Positions 8,330 through 15,863 of a stretch of 48,219 nt of DNA are shown in pieces (positions within the stretch are counted from its first letter, which is position 1; the number at the start of each line of letters is the position of its first letter). The translations under genes were made by a program, and so were the position numbers. Location of the stretch: contig CAJFTT010000046.1 in the NCBI GenBank assembly GCA_904420005.1, forward strand, positions 1-48,219, in the 5' to 3' direction. The notes under the pieces are model-generated. The model was not told the DNA's origin. It searched no databases and saw nothing but the letters and a program-made list of their open reading frames with translations. This stretch comes from Candidatus Tabaqchalia intestinavium (GTDB taxonomy: Bacteria; Bacillota; Clostridia; Oscillospirales; CAJFTT01).

Positions 8330-9262
8330 ATGGCGGCGGCGCTGGAAGTGCGTGGCGTCACAAAATCCATCGGGCGCAGAAAAATCCTCGACCGGGTGAG
8401 TTTTACCGTCGAGGAAGGGGAAATCTTCGGCTTCCTCGGCCCCAACGGCGCGGGGAAAACCACCACCATCAAAATCATTCTCGGTATGCTGTCCGCCGAT
8501 GCCGGCGAAATCCGCATCGGCGGTGTAGACCTGCGTGCGCACTATGAGCAGGCGATGCGCAAAATCGGCGGTATCGTGGAGACGCCGGAGCTTTATGGGT
8601 ACCTCACCGGTTATCAGAACCTCAAGCTTTACGCCGACCTGCGCGGGGTTCCGCAGACACGTATCCGGCAGGTGGTTTCGCTGGTGCGTATGACCGACCG
8701 CATCAACGAGAAGGTGAAAAATTATTCCCTCGGGATGAAGCAGCGGATCGGGGTCGCGCTGTCGATCCTGCACAGCCCGCAGGTTCTTGTGCTCGACGAG
8801 CCGACCAATGGCCTGGATCCGGCCGGTATCAAGGAGCTGCGGGATAATCTGAAATATCTCGCGCATACCGCCGGCATGAGCGTGCTGGTTTCCAGCCATC
8901 TGCTCAGCGAGATGCAGCTGATGTGCGATCGGGTTGCCATCATCGATAAGGGCACGGTCATCGGCGTCAAACGCTTGTCGGAGCTTGAGGATACCGGCAG
9001 CACGGGGCAGGCGGAGCTGTTCTGCCTGGAAGTGGCCGACGCCGCGGCGGCCGCGCGCTGCGCCATCGCCGTGCTGGGGGAGCAGGCCGTGCTGTCGGAG
9101 GGCGACGGGAAGGTGGAGGTGCGCGTGCCGCGCAGCGAGATCAACGCGCTGCTGTCCGCCGTCATCGCCGCGGGGGTGCCGATTTATTCTTTCGCGCCGT
9201 CTGGCCGCAGCCTGGAGGAATCTTTCCTCGAGATCACGGGAGGAGGCGGCGACATTGCGTAA
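8330..9262 (+). CDS. ABC transporter ATP-binding protein
   Basis: The 310-residue product is an ABC-2-type exporter ATPase, of the bacitracin/lantibiotic-resistance (BcrA-like) or multidrug class. Walker A is GPNGAGKTTT near residue 38. The signature is YSLGMKQR, a common variant of LSGGQ in this class. Walker B is VLVLDEPTNGLDP, followed by a switch His in SSHLLSEMQ. A C-terminal extension of about 85 residues is usual for BcrA-like subunits. The start at 8330 has AGGAGG 7 bases upstream. Its stop overlaps the start of the permease gene by 8 bases, so the two should be translated together. The substrate cannot be told from sequence. Confidence 0.92.
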   Translation: MAAALEVRGVTKSIGRRKILDRVSFTVEEGEIFGFLGPNGAGKTTTIKIILGMLSADAGEIRIGGVDLRAHYEQAMRKIGGIVETPELYGYLTGYQNLKLYADLRGVPQTRIRQVVSLVRMTDRINEKVKNYSLGMKQRIGVALSILHSPQVLVLDEPTNGLDPAGIKELRDNLKYLAHTAGMSVLVSSHLLSEMQLMCDRVAIIDKGTVIGVKRLSELEDTGSTGQAELFCLEVADAAAAARCAIAVLGEQAVLSEGDGKVEVRVPRSEINALLSAVIAAGVPIYSFAPSGRSLEESFLEITGGGGDIA

Positions 9263-10853
9263 TTTTCTCTGGCTGGTGTGCAATGAGGGGAGGAAGCTGC
9301 TCAGCCGCAAAGCGCCGCTGATTATGCTGGCCGTGCTGCTCGCGGCGTCCGTCGCGCTGTGCGGGATCGTTTCCGCTGCGCGGGATCGCTTTGATTTCGA
9401 CGCGCAGATGGAGCGGCAGATCGAGTCGCTGGAGAGAAGTATCCAGCAGGTGCAGCAGGACGAGGGGAAGACCGAGGAGCAGCGCCGGGCCGACATTGCC
9501 AACTATCAGGCGCGCATCGATGGGTACCGCGCCATTCTCGACGGCGGTTATTCGCTGCTGGATTGGCAGGCGCAGCTGTATTTGAGCATGGTGGATATCG
9601 ATGCGCAGATCCAGTATATTCAGCTGGATCCCGTGTTTTTCGGCGAGGGAGCGGATCCTGAGCGGCAGGCAGGCGCCCTCGGACAGATCCGTCTTCTGGA
9701 GCAGCAGAAGGAAACGTATCTGCGCATGATTGAGCAGGACGACTGGCGTCCGCTGGTGCAGGCGCAGCTGGCGCAGGCCCAGCTGACGGCGGACGATTCC
9801 CCGCAGGCGGCCCTGACGGCGGAGATCTGCCGCCTGCGCCTGCAATATTCCATCGCGCCGTCCTTCGCCGGCGAGTGGTTCACCACCAGCCTGGGCGGCG
9901 CGCTGGGCGGTCTGCCTGCCAACCTGCTGGATGGAGTGGACGGCTTGCTGCGCGCGACGCTGGGCGGCGGCTGGAAGAATCAAACGCTCGAGAAGCTGGA
10001 ATCGCTCAAGCAGCAGCTCATCGACGCCGATGCAGCGGCCGCATCGGCGGACGCCCTTATGGCCGGCCTGCCCTCGGACGATGCGTTGACGCCGGAAGCG
10101 CGCTCGGAGATCGAGGAGCAGATCGCGCTGTGTTACGCTCGGCTGGAACAGGACATCCCGGATCCCGACGCCATGCTGTATACTTCGGTATGCACGCTGC
10201 TGCAGCCGATCATGCTCGCGTTTGCGGGCGTGTTCATCCTCGTTGTCGCGGGCAGCATGATGAGCGACGAATTCACCAAGGGTACGATCAAGTTCCTGCT
10301 CATCACGCCCTGCCGGCGGTACAAAATCTGGCTGGCCAAGTTTGTGACGATCCTTTTGACGGCAGCGGCGTTCGTGCTGTTTTCGTTTTTGTTCACAGCG
10401 GCAGTTTCAGGGCTGTTTTTCGGCTTTGAGGGCATTTCCGGCGAAGTGCTCGCCATGCAGGGGGACGCGCTGCGCCGCACGCCGTTTCTGCTGTGGCTGC
10501 TGGGGGATTTTTTCCGCAACGCGCTGACGATTCTGCTGGTGGCGACGGTGGCTTACCTGCTCTCCAACGCGCTCAGAAGCAGCGCCGCCGCGATCGGCAT
10601 TTCCCTGGCGTATTACTTCGTCGGCGGGGTGGCGGTGACGTTCATCGCGCAGCTCAACCCCGAGCTGCTGGAGAATGCTCTGATGCAGTGCTCGCTGATG
10701 CTTAATCTCCAGAATCTCCTGCAGCCGCAGCAATTGCTGGATGTGGGGGTTACGCTTTCGTCCCTGCGCTCGGCTGTCACGGTGGGGATTTATTTCGTGG
10801 CCGTCAACGCTTTGTCCATGGCGGCTTTCTGCCGCCGGGATATCAAGCTGTAG
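9255..10853 (+). CDS. ABC-2 type permease with large extracytoplasmic insert
   Basis: The 532-residue product has one N-terminal membrane segment (about residues 20-42), a long polar region (about 43-310) and a C-terminal block of five or six membrane segments (about 315-530). The polar region includes a Gln/Glu-rich predicted coiled coil at about 50-100. The layout fits ABC-2 or YhgE-like permeases that place a soluble domain outside the cell. The start is TTG at 9255, with GGAGG 8 bases upstream and an 8-base overlap with the ATPase gene. An open frame continues 107 codons upstream but only shadows the ATPase gene. Cell-envelope export or peptide-antibiotic resistance is inferred from the class. 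Confidence 0.85.
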   Translation: MRNFLWLVCNEGRKLLSRKAPLIMLAVLLAASVALCGIVSAARDRFDFDAQMERQIESLERSIQQVQQDEGKTEEQRRADIANYQARIDGYRAILDGGYSLLDWQAQLYLSMVDIDAQIQYIQLDPVFFGEGADPERQAGALGQIRLLEQQKETYLRMIEQDDWRPLVQAQLAQAQLTADDSPQAALTAEICRLRLQYSIAPSFAGEWFTTSLGGALGGLPANLLDGVDGLLRATLGGGWKNQTLEKLESLKQQLIDADAAAASADALMAGLPSDDALTPEARSEIEEQIALCYARLEQDIPDPDAMLYTSVCTLLQPIMLAFAGVFILVVAGSMMSDEFTKGTIKFLLITPCRRYKIWLAKFVTILLTAAAFVLFSFLFTAAVSGLFFGFEGISGEVLAMQGDALRRTPFLLWLLGDFFRNALTILLVATVAYLLSNALRSSAAAIGISLAYYFVGGVAVTFIAQLNPELLENALMQCSLMLNLQNLLQPQQLLDVGVTLSSLRSAVTVGIYFVAVNALSMAAFCRRDIKL

Positions 10854-10926
10854 AAAGCCGCGCGGCGTAAGTGTCGCCGGGGATTGCGCGGCGGCAAAAC
10901 AGTTGACGGCGGAAGAGAGTTTGGAC

Positions 10927-10955
10927 TTGAAAAAGCGGGGAGAAAGGTTTACAAT
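10927..10955 (+). promoter_or_regulatory. SigA-type promoter for pduL
   Basis: TTGAAA (10927-10932), a 17-base spacer and TACAAT (10950-10955) lie about 90 bases before the pduL-type gene. A GC-rich nested hairpin (10857-10892) lies between the permease stop and this promoter but has no T-run. Confidence 0.7.
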
Positions 10956-11043
10956 AAGCGGTGGAAAAGTTTGGCCCGGGGCGGGAAACGCCCGGCGGGC
11001 CCGTTTCCGTGGCGTCTGAAAACATGGAAGGAGTGCTTGAAGC

Positions 11044-11613
11044 ATGGCAAAGGTCATTGTGGAAATCTCTGCACGGCATGTGCATCTGACACAGAAGGAT
11101 TTGGAAACGCTGTTCGGTCCCGGCGCGAAGCTGACCGAGAAACGGCCGCTTTCCCAGCCCGGCCAGTTTTTGAGTGAGGAGCGCGTTGTTCTCTGCGGCC
11201 CCAAGGGCAAGATGGAGCGGGTGGCCATCCTCGGCCCGACGCGTTCGGCCACGCAGGTGGAGCTTTCTCTGACGGACGCCCGCGCGCTGGGCGTGGAGGC
11301 GCCGATTCGCGAATCGGGAGACGTCGCCGGCTCCGGCAGCATCAAGATCATCGGCCCGTGTGGGGAGCTGGACATCCCGGAAGGCGTCATTATTGCCAAA
11401 CGGCATATCCACGTTACCCCGGAGGACGCGGCGGCGTTTGGTCTGCAGGACAAGCAGGTGGTTTCCGTGCGTGTCGGCGGCCCGCGCGGCTTGACGTTCG
11501 GCGAGGTTGTGGTGCGTGTGAGTGAAAAGTTCCAGACCCGTATGCACATCGATTTTGACGAAGCCAACGCGGCGGCGATCAGCAAAGAGGTGGAGGGCGA
11601 GATCCTGGCGTAA
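11044..11613 (+). CDS. pduL: PduL-type phosphate acyltransferase
   Basis: The 189-residue protein belongs to the PduL phosphotransacylase family, which exchanges CoA and phosphate on acetyl or propionyl groups. Both halves carry the family's zinc-binding motif: ARHVHLT (His12, His14) and KRHIHVTPED (His121, His123). It has no obvious N-terminal encapsulation peptide and no microcompartment shell gene nearby, so it probably acts in the cytosol as the route from acetyl-CoA to acetyl-phosphate. No acetate kinase gene is in the window. It has its own promoter and GGAG 10 bases before the ATG. Confidence 0.93.
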   Translation: MAKVIVEISARHVHLTQKDLETLFGPGAKLTEKRPLSQPGQFLSEERVVLCGPKGKMERVAILGPTRSATQVELSLTDARALGVEAPIRESGDVAGSGSIKIIGPCGELDIPEGVIIAKRHIHVTPEDAAAFGLQDKQVVSVRVGGPRGLTFGEVVVRVSEKFQTRMHIDFDEANAAAISKEVEGEILA

Positions 11614-11711
11614 GGGTCGAGACGCCCGCCGTTGCAGCGGGCGGTCCCGGCTTGCGCGCTGGGAGAAGAAACTGTGTTGCGGACTTTACGTAACGTTCCT
11701 CTGGACAAATG

Positions 11712-11760
11712 GCCGGCGGCCTGGGGTGCGACCAGCATCCCGGCCGCCGGCTTCTGTGTT
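11712..11760 (+). terminator. Probable terminator after pduL
   Basis: A perfect 10-bp stem (11712-11721 with 11742-11751) is extended by a few more pairs across a bulge and followed by TTCTGTGTTT. The U-tract is interrupted, so strength is uncertain. Confidence 0.6.
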
Positions 11761-11862
11761 TCTGAAAAGAAAAATTTCCCGTCAAAGGGAACCTTCCGCT
11801 GGCCGCCACATATAATGGGAATAAAAGGGCCCCTTATCAGAGGGGGCGGGGGGAGAAGGACA

Positions 11863-12012
11863 ATGAAGAAGCAATTGGGTAAAACAGTGGGCATGGTTTC
11901 CACCGCGATGGGGATCGGGATCCTCTGCGCGACGTTTCTTCCCGCCAAGGCGATCATTGTTCTGGCCGCCATCGCTGTGATCGCAACCGGCCTGCTGATG
12001 CTGCAGGATTGA
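11863..12012 (+). CDS. Small membrane protein, 49 residues
   Basis: The product is short with a basic start, then two hydrophobic stretches (about residues 8-26 and 30-47) separated by LPAK, so it probably crosses the membrane twice as a hairpin. A purine-rich SD (GGGGGGAGAAGG) precedes the ATG. Small Gly/Ala-rich two-segment proteins of this kind are common in Clostridia, but I do not recognise a named family. It lies between pduL and spoVM with gaps on both sides, so it is likely its own unit. Alternatively it could be spurious, although the RBS and codon pattern favour a real gene. Confidence 0.6.
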   Translation: MKKQLGKTVGMVSTAMGIGILCATFLPAKAIIVLAAIAVIATGLLMLQD

Positions 12013-12194
12013 GCATGCGGACCCCTTCGCCGGGACGCCGCGCGGCATTTCCCCGCGCGGCGGGGCAAAGCAGAATCCGCGTGCTTTCGTAAGCCGGAAA
12101 ACGCCGTTGTCTCTGTTCGCCGGCGTCGTGGAAAAAAGTCGGAACGCAGATTTGCGGGAAGCAAAGACTTTCAGACACGGGAGGCGATTGAAGA

Positions 12195-12272
12195 ATGAAG
12201 ATTGTTGTGGTCAAAAGCCCCAAGTTCCTTCGCGGGCTGCTCCGCTTTGTGTTTCGGATCGGCAAGGAATGA
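12195..12272 (+). CDS. spoVM: Stage V sporulation protein SpoVM
   Basis: This 25-codon gene encodes a short amphipathic helix closely matching B. subtilis SpoVM. It has the same start MK, Lys7, Pro9-Lys10-Phe11-Leu12, Gly14 and Arg17, and a basic tail. SpoVM inserts into the convex outer forespore membrane, recognises its curvature and anchors the coat ATPase SpoIVA. Pro9, needed in B. subtilis for correct placement, is kept. GGAGG lies 10 bases before the ATG and a strong terminator follows at 12323. The next gene is sipL, encoding another SpoIVA partner. In B. subtilis spoVM sits close to rpe, and rpe is also nearby here. The gene is short enough for automatic annotation to miss. Confidence 0.9.
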   Translation: MKIVVVKSPKFLRGLLRFVFRIGKE

Positions 12273-12322
12273 GTGATCCGCAAGAACGGGATCCGCGAGG
12301 AATCCCGGAGAAGAATTTGCGG

Positions 12323-12351
12323 CAGGCCGTCATTTTTGACGGCCTGTTTTT
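12323..12351 (+). terminator. Intrinsic terminator after spoVM
   Basis: A perfect 9-bp stem (12323-12331 with 12338-12346, T-rich loop) is followed directly by TTTTTG. Confidence 0.9.
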
Positions 12352-12380
12352 GCATATTTGCCGACGCGCCGCAATATATA
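12352..12380 (+). promoter_or_regulatory. Candidate SigE promoter for sipL
   Basis: GCATATT (12352-12358) matches the mother-cell SigE -35 consensus at all seven positions. After 14 bases comes AATATATA (12373-12380), a partial match to the -10 CATACAAT. Transcription would start near 12388, about 25 bases before the ATG. SigE control fits a coat-morphogenesis gene. The -35 abuts the spoVM terminator. Confidence 0.45.
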
Positions 12381-12412
12381 TGCGGTAAGAACAAACAGGA
12401 GGAGCGGATTGT

Positions 12413-13951
12413 ATGAGCTTTGAAAAGACGACCGATCGTATAAATTGCAGTCAGATGGTATATGAGGGCTATGCGGAGGAAGGACTCGAAAACGACATCC
12501 GCCTGGCCGATTATTATCCCGACGTGGAGCAGATTCTCAAGATGGAGCTGATTCCGCAGATCACGGGACGCAAAATCAGCGGAGATAAGCTCTACATCGA
12601 CGGCACGGCGGTGACGCGCGTGTTCTATATTTCCGCGGATTCCGGGCAGCTGCACTGCGTGGCGGTTTCTCAGTCGTTTGCAAAATCGTTTGAGCTCAAA
12701 GGCGCCGTCAACTCTGACGCGCAGGCCCGCGCGACCGCCGTTGTGCAATATAAAAACGCCCGCCTGGTCAGCCCGCGCAAGCTGGAGATCCGGGCGTCCA
12801 TCGGCATTTCCGTCAAGGTGTATGACCGTGTCTGCCAGACGCTGCTGACCGGCGTGGAGGATGACAATGTGCAGCTGCAGCGGCGCAATATTCTCGTCGG
12901 AGATTATATCGGCTATGGGGAGCGCACGCAGCGCATCAATGAGGAGATGGCCATCCCGGAAACCAAGCCGGGGATCGCCTGTGTGCTGCGCAGCACGGCT
13001 TATATCAAGCTCGAGGAAGTCAAAGCGATCACCAACAAAGCCATTCTCAAGGGAGAAATGGAGACGACGGTGCTGTACCTTGCGGAGGAGAGCCATACGC
13101 TGGAGCGGATGGAATACAGCATACCAGTCACGCAGATCGTCGATCTGGAAGGGCTGAGCGAAGATTGCGCGGTGGAGGCGCGCCTCGAGCTCAACGAGCA
13201 TAAATGCGAGATGCTTTCGGGGCAGAATGGGGAGAGCCGCGCGCTGCGCATGGAAGCGCAGGTAACCGCGTCGCTCAAGGCGTATATGGAGCGGGAAATC
13301 TCTGTTTGCTGCGACGCTTATTCCACGCAGGAGGAGCTCCTGCTGACCACGCAGAACCTGCAGGCGGAGCGGATGATGGAGTCGCACAGCCTGTCCAATG
13401 TCGTCAAGGAGACGCTGGAATTCTCCGCCAGCGAAGTCAAGCAGATTTACGACGTGTGGGGCGCGATCTCGTTTTTGGACACGGTGGAAAACGAGGATGG
13501 CCTGGAGGTCAAGGGCAATCTTTGCGTCACGGTTATGGCCTATGACCATGAGGATCGTCTGTGCTGCGTTGACAGCGACGTGCCGGTCAGCATCCAGCTG
13601 CCGTATCAGGCGAGTCAAACGCAACTGCGCGCCGACGCACGGCTGAGCCTGGCCGGCATGAGCTATACGCTGTCCGGCGAAAGCTATATCGAGCTGCGGG
13701 CAGAAGTGTTGTGCGATGTGACCACCTATTATCACACCGAAGTACGCGCCATCACAGACGTGGAGGCAGATGAAGAGCATAAGAAAGAACGCGCCGGCAA
13801 GCCGCTGACCATCTATTATGCCGACGCCGGGGAGAGCGTTTGGGAGATTGCGAAGCATTATAATGCCTCCATCCAAAGCCTGATGGACGACAATAACCTG
13901 GAATCGGAAGTGCTGGCCGAACCGGCGGTGCTCGCGATCTACGGGCGGTAA
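12413..13951 (+). CDS. sipL: SipL-like spore coat morphogenetic protein (DUF3794 + LysM)
   Basis: The 512-residue product contains repeated DUF3794/SPOCS domains (about residues 30-130, 165-290 and 310-440) and ends with a LysM domain (about 464-510, DAGESVWEIAKHYN). Its length and order match clostridial SipL, which binds the coat ATPase SpoIVA through its LysM domain and tethers the coat in the mother cell. The start at 12413 has AGGAGG upstream. A possible SigE promoter precedes it and a terminator follows. Being next to spoVM, whose product also binds SpoIVA, strengthens this assignment over a general DUF3794 protein. Confidence 0.88.
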   Translation: MSFEKTTDRINCSQMVYEGYAEEGLENDIRLADYYPDVEQILKMELIPQITGRKISGDKLYIDGTAVTRVFYISADSGQLHCVAVSQSFAKSFELKGAVNSDAQARATAVVQYKNARLVSPRKLEIRASIGISVKVYDRVCQTLLTGVEDDNVQLQRRNILVGDYIGYGERTQRINEEMAIPETKPGIACVLRSTAYIKLEEVKAITNKAILKGEMETTVLYLAEESHTLERMEYSIPVTQIVDLEGLSEDCAVEARLELNEHKCEMLSGQNGESRALRMEAQVTASLKAYMEREISVCCDAYSTQEELLLTTQNLQAERMMESHSLSNVVKETLEFSASEVKQIYDVWGAISFLDTVENEDGLEVKGNLCVTVMAYDHEDRLCCVDSDVPVSIQLPYQASQTQLRADARLSLAGMSYTLSGESYIELRAEVLCDVTTYYHTEVRAITDVEADEEHKKERAGKPLTIYYADAGESVWEIAKHYNASIQSLMDDNNLESEVLAEPAVLAIYGR

Positions 13952-13973
13952 GTGCCGAAGATTAAGTCCTGTG

Positions 13974-14007
13974 ACCGGGAAGCAGATTTACCTGCTTCCC
14001 GGTTTTC
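13974..14007 (+). terminator. Intrinsic terminator after sipL
   Basis: A perfect 12-bp stem (13974-13985 with 13992-14003, 6-base loop) is followed by TTTCT, 23 bases after the sipL stop. Confidence 0.85.
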
Positions 14008-14337
14008 TGTGTTGGAGAACCAGCGCTGCGGCGATGCGCCCTAGAAAACCGTCGAGATCGCGGGGACAAAGCGAGCGGGAGACTCCTAACAATCGAACTG
14101 TTTGAATCCCGGAGCCCTTCAAAATTGCAAATTTTCTGTATATGCCCCGTGCCGCACCGGGATAGAGGGTCCTCCTCCTTTCCGTGAGGACGGCGGACTG
14201 CCGGCTTTTCGTTGGCGCGCCGACAAGAGCGCAGTGCCTGTGTTGCGGCAAGACGGGGAAGAGGACGCGGTGTACGCCCCGCTATGCCGGAAGTTTGTGC
14301 GCGAAATGCCGTTTGCCGGACAAACAGGAACAAAGCA
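14008..14337. other. Noncoding region between sipL and rpe
   Basis: No open frame here has an SD or recognisable protein content. A short hairpin (GTCCTC near 14169 with GAGGAC near 14185) is visible. The string TTTGAATCCCGGAGC near 14100 recalls a tRNA T-arm, but no acceptor stem or other arms can be folded around it. Confidence 0.4.
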
Positions 14338-14366
14338 TTGCAAAATACCGCAATTTGTTATAAAAT
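14338..14366 (+). promoter_or_regulatory. SigA-type promoter for rpe
   Basis: TTGCAA (14338-14343), a 17-base spacer and TAAAAT (14361-14366), 31 bases before the rpe start codon. Confidence 0.7.
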
Positions 14367-14396
14367 AAAGAAAATTACAAGAAGGAGTGCAGCGCT

Positions 14397-15056
14397 GTGG
14401 TCATTGTGTCGCCTTCTATATTATCTGCCGATTTTTCCCGTCTGCGGGAGGAGATCGCGGGAATCGAGCATTCCGGCGCACAATATTTGCATATTGACGT
14501 GATGGATGGGATGTTTGTGCCCAATATTTCTTTTGGGCAGCCGGTCCTGCGGGCGATCCGTCCGTGTAGCGGGCTGTTTTTTGACACGCATCTGATGATT
14601 GAGCGCCCCAGCCGGTATGTCGAGGAGTTTGCCAAAGCCGGGGCTGATTTGATAACGATTCATGTGGAGGCGGAGCCGGCTGTGGCGGAGACACTGCGCG
14701 CGATTCACGCCGCGGGATGTCAGGCGGGGCTTTCGGTCAAGCCCGGCACGCCGGCGGAGGCGGTGCTGCCGTATTTGCAGCTGGTGGATCTGGTGCTGGT
14801 GATGACAGTGGAGCCGGGCTTCGGCGGGCAGAAATTCATGGCGGACATGCTCCCGAAGGTGACGGCGTTGCGCCGCGCGATCGACGAGACGGGGCGCGAA
14901 ATTCGGCTGGAGGTCGACGGCGGGATCGACGCCGCGACGATCCGGCAGGCGGCGCAGGCGGGGGCGGATACGTTTGTGGCGGGCAGTGCCGTTTTCGGCG
15001 CGCCGGACCCGGCGCAGGCGGTGCGCGCACTGCTTGCGGCGGCGCAGACGGCTTGA
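14397..15056 (+). CDS. rpe: Ribulose-phosphate 3-epimerase
   Basis: The 219-residue TIM-barrel enzyme interconverts ribulose-5-phosphate and xylulose-5-phosphate in the pentose phosphate pathway. The family motifs are all present: SPSILSADF at the start, HIDVMDGMFVPN with the metal-binding His and Asp, HLMIERP, VMTVEPGFGGQKF and EVDGGID near the phosphate-binding C-terminal strands, then VAGSAVFG. The start is GTG at 14397, with GGAG 9 bases upstream. In B. subtilis rpe is part of a cluster that runs to spoVM; here the two are separated by sipL. The mecA gene lies convergently downstream. Confidence 0.95.
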   Translation: MVIVSPSILSADFSRLREEIAGIEHSGAQYLHIDVMDGMFVPNISFGQPVLRAIRPCSGLFFDTHLMIERPSRYVEEFAKAGADLITIHVEAEPAVAETLRAIHAAGCQAGLSVKPGTPAEAVLPYLQLVDLVLVMTVEPGFGGQKFMADMLPKVTALRRAIDETGREIRLEVDGGIDAATIRQAAQAGADTFVAGSAVFGAPDPAQAVRALLAAAQTA

Positions 15057-15105
15057 AAAAGCGACGCTAGGAAACGGCTGCCCGCGGTGCGCCGCTTGCG
15101 GGAGA

Positions 15106-15142
15106 AAAATTGCCGGCGTCGCACAAAACGGCGACGCCGGCA
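15106..15142 (-). terminator. Intrinsic terminator of mecA
   Basis: A perfect 12-bp stem (15111-15122 with 15131-15142) is followed on the minus strand by ATTTTTC. It lies between the convergent rpe and mecA genes; the plus side has no T-run. Confidence 0.85.
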
Positions 15143-15181
15143 GAACATGACGGAGATGCGGGCGAGCGGGAAGCGCGGTGT

Positions 15182-15781
15182 TCAGGCGAGCCGACGGAAC
15201 AGGCGCTCCGCGACGTCGCCTTCCGCGATGCATTCCCCGTGTTCCTGCAGCCGGGTTGCCTGCAGCCGGCCGCCCTTTTCCTCCCGGCCAAATTCCGAAA
15301 GGCTGCCGAGCAGGCAATCCAGGCGGAAGCTGTCCAGCCCTGCGATCACGGGCGCGAACGCCAGGTACCAGATTCCCTGGCAGTAATAAACGGCCAACTC
15401 CGAAAGAATCACGTCGGAGAAAGCCAGGATACGCCCGCCCGCCGTCAAAAGCAGATTGAGCGAGTCGAACGCAAAAATATAAGGCTCGGCAGAGGTTCCC
15501 ACGCGGCGGTAAACGTCGCGGCGCACTCCCTTTTTTCCCGGCAGGCGCGTTACGCAGATGACGCAGCCGCCGCCGGCCTGCGGAACGGTTTCGACGAGTA
15601 TTTTTTCGTTTTCTTTATTGAATCCCGTTTGCTCGCAGGCGATCTCGATGATATTATTGAGAATGTCGCGCACGCGAAGGTCCCGATAGTCCAGCATTTC
15701 ATATGAAATATTCAGGCGCAGGAGATCTTCGGCGGTGACATTGATTTTGAGTCTGTTTTTTGAAATAAGGGCAGGCTTCAT
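15182..15781 (-). CDS. mecA: Adaptor protein MecA
   Basis: The 199-residue protein resembles MecA/YpbH, the adaptor that delivers substrates to the ClpC-ClpP protease and helps ClpC assemble. The N-terminal substrate-binding part (about 1-80) begins with the family pattern KINVTAEDLLRLNISYEML, and the C-terminal half (about 110-199) contains the ClpC-binding alpha/beta domain. In B. subtilis MecA restrains competence by targeting ComK; which substrates apply here is unknown. GGAGG lies 9 bases before the ATG. The gene is divergent from the Rnf-like operon. Confidence 0.8.
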   Translation of the reverse strand: MKPALISKNRLKINVTAEDLLRLNISYEMLDYRDLRVRDILNNIIEIACEQTGFNKENEKILVETVPQAGGGCVICVTRLPGKKGVRRDVYRRVGTSAEPYIFAFDSLNLLLTAGGRILAFSDVILSELAVYYCQGIWYLAFAPVIAGLDSFRLDCLLGSLSEFGREEKGGRLQATRLQEHGECIAEGDVAERLFRRLA

Positions 15782-15819
15782 GTCCCACCACCTCCAAAAT
15801 CGATGAATTCCTTATCCCT

Positions 15820-15848
15820 ATAATATATATTTATTCTGAAAACAGCAA
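15820..15848 (-). promoter_or_regulatory. Candidate promoter for mecA
   Basis: On the minus strand, TTGCTG (15848-15843), a 17-base spacer and TATTAT (15825-15820). On the plus strand the same AT-rich patch offers TATAAT (15819-15824) for the Rnf-like operon, but without a good -35. The intergenic region is only 82 bases long. Confidence 0.5.
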
Positions 15849-15863
15849 GAGGTGAATTCTGGA

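Noticed and set aside
8934-9254. Upstream extension of the ABC permease frame by 107 codons
   Set aside because: It lies wholly within the ATPase gene and is Arg-rich; the TTG at 9255 has the proper RBS and overlap.
11954-13876. Long minus-strand open frame opposite sipL and spoVM
   Set aside because: Antisense shadow; it runs through two terminators.
14095-14115. tRNA T-arm-like sequence
   Set aside because: No acceptor, D or anticodon arms can be folded around it.
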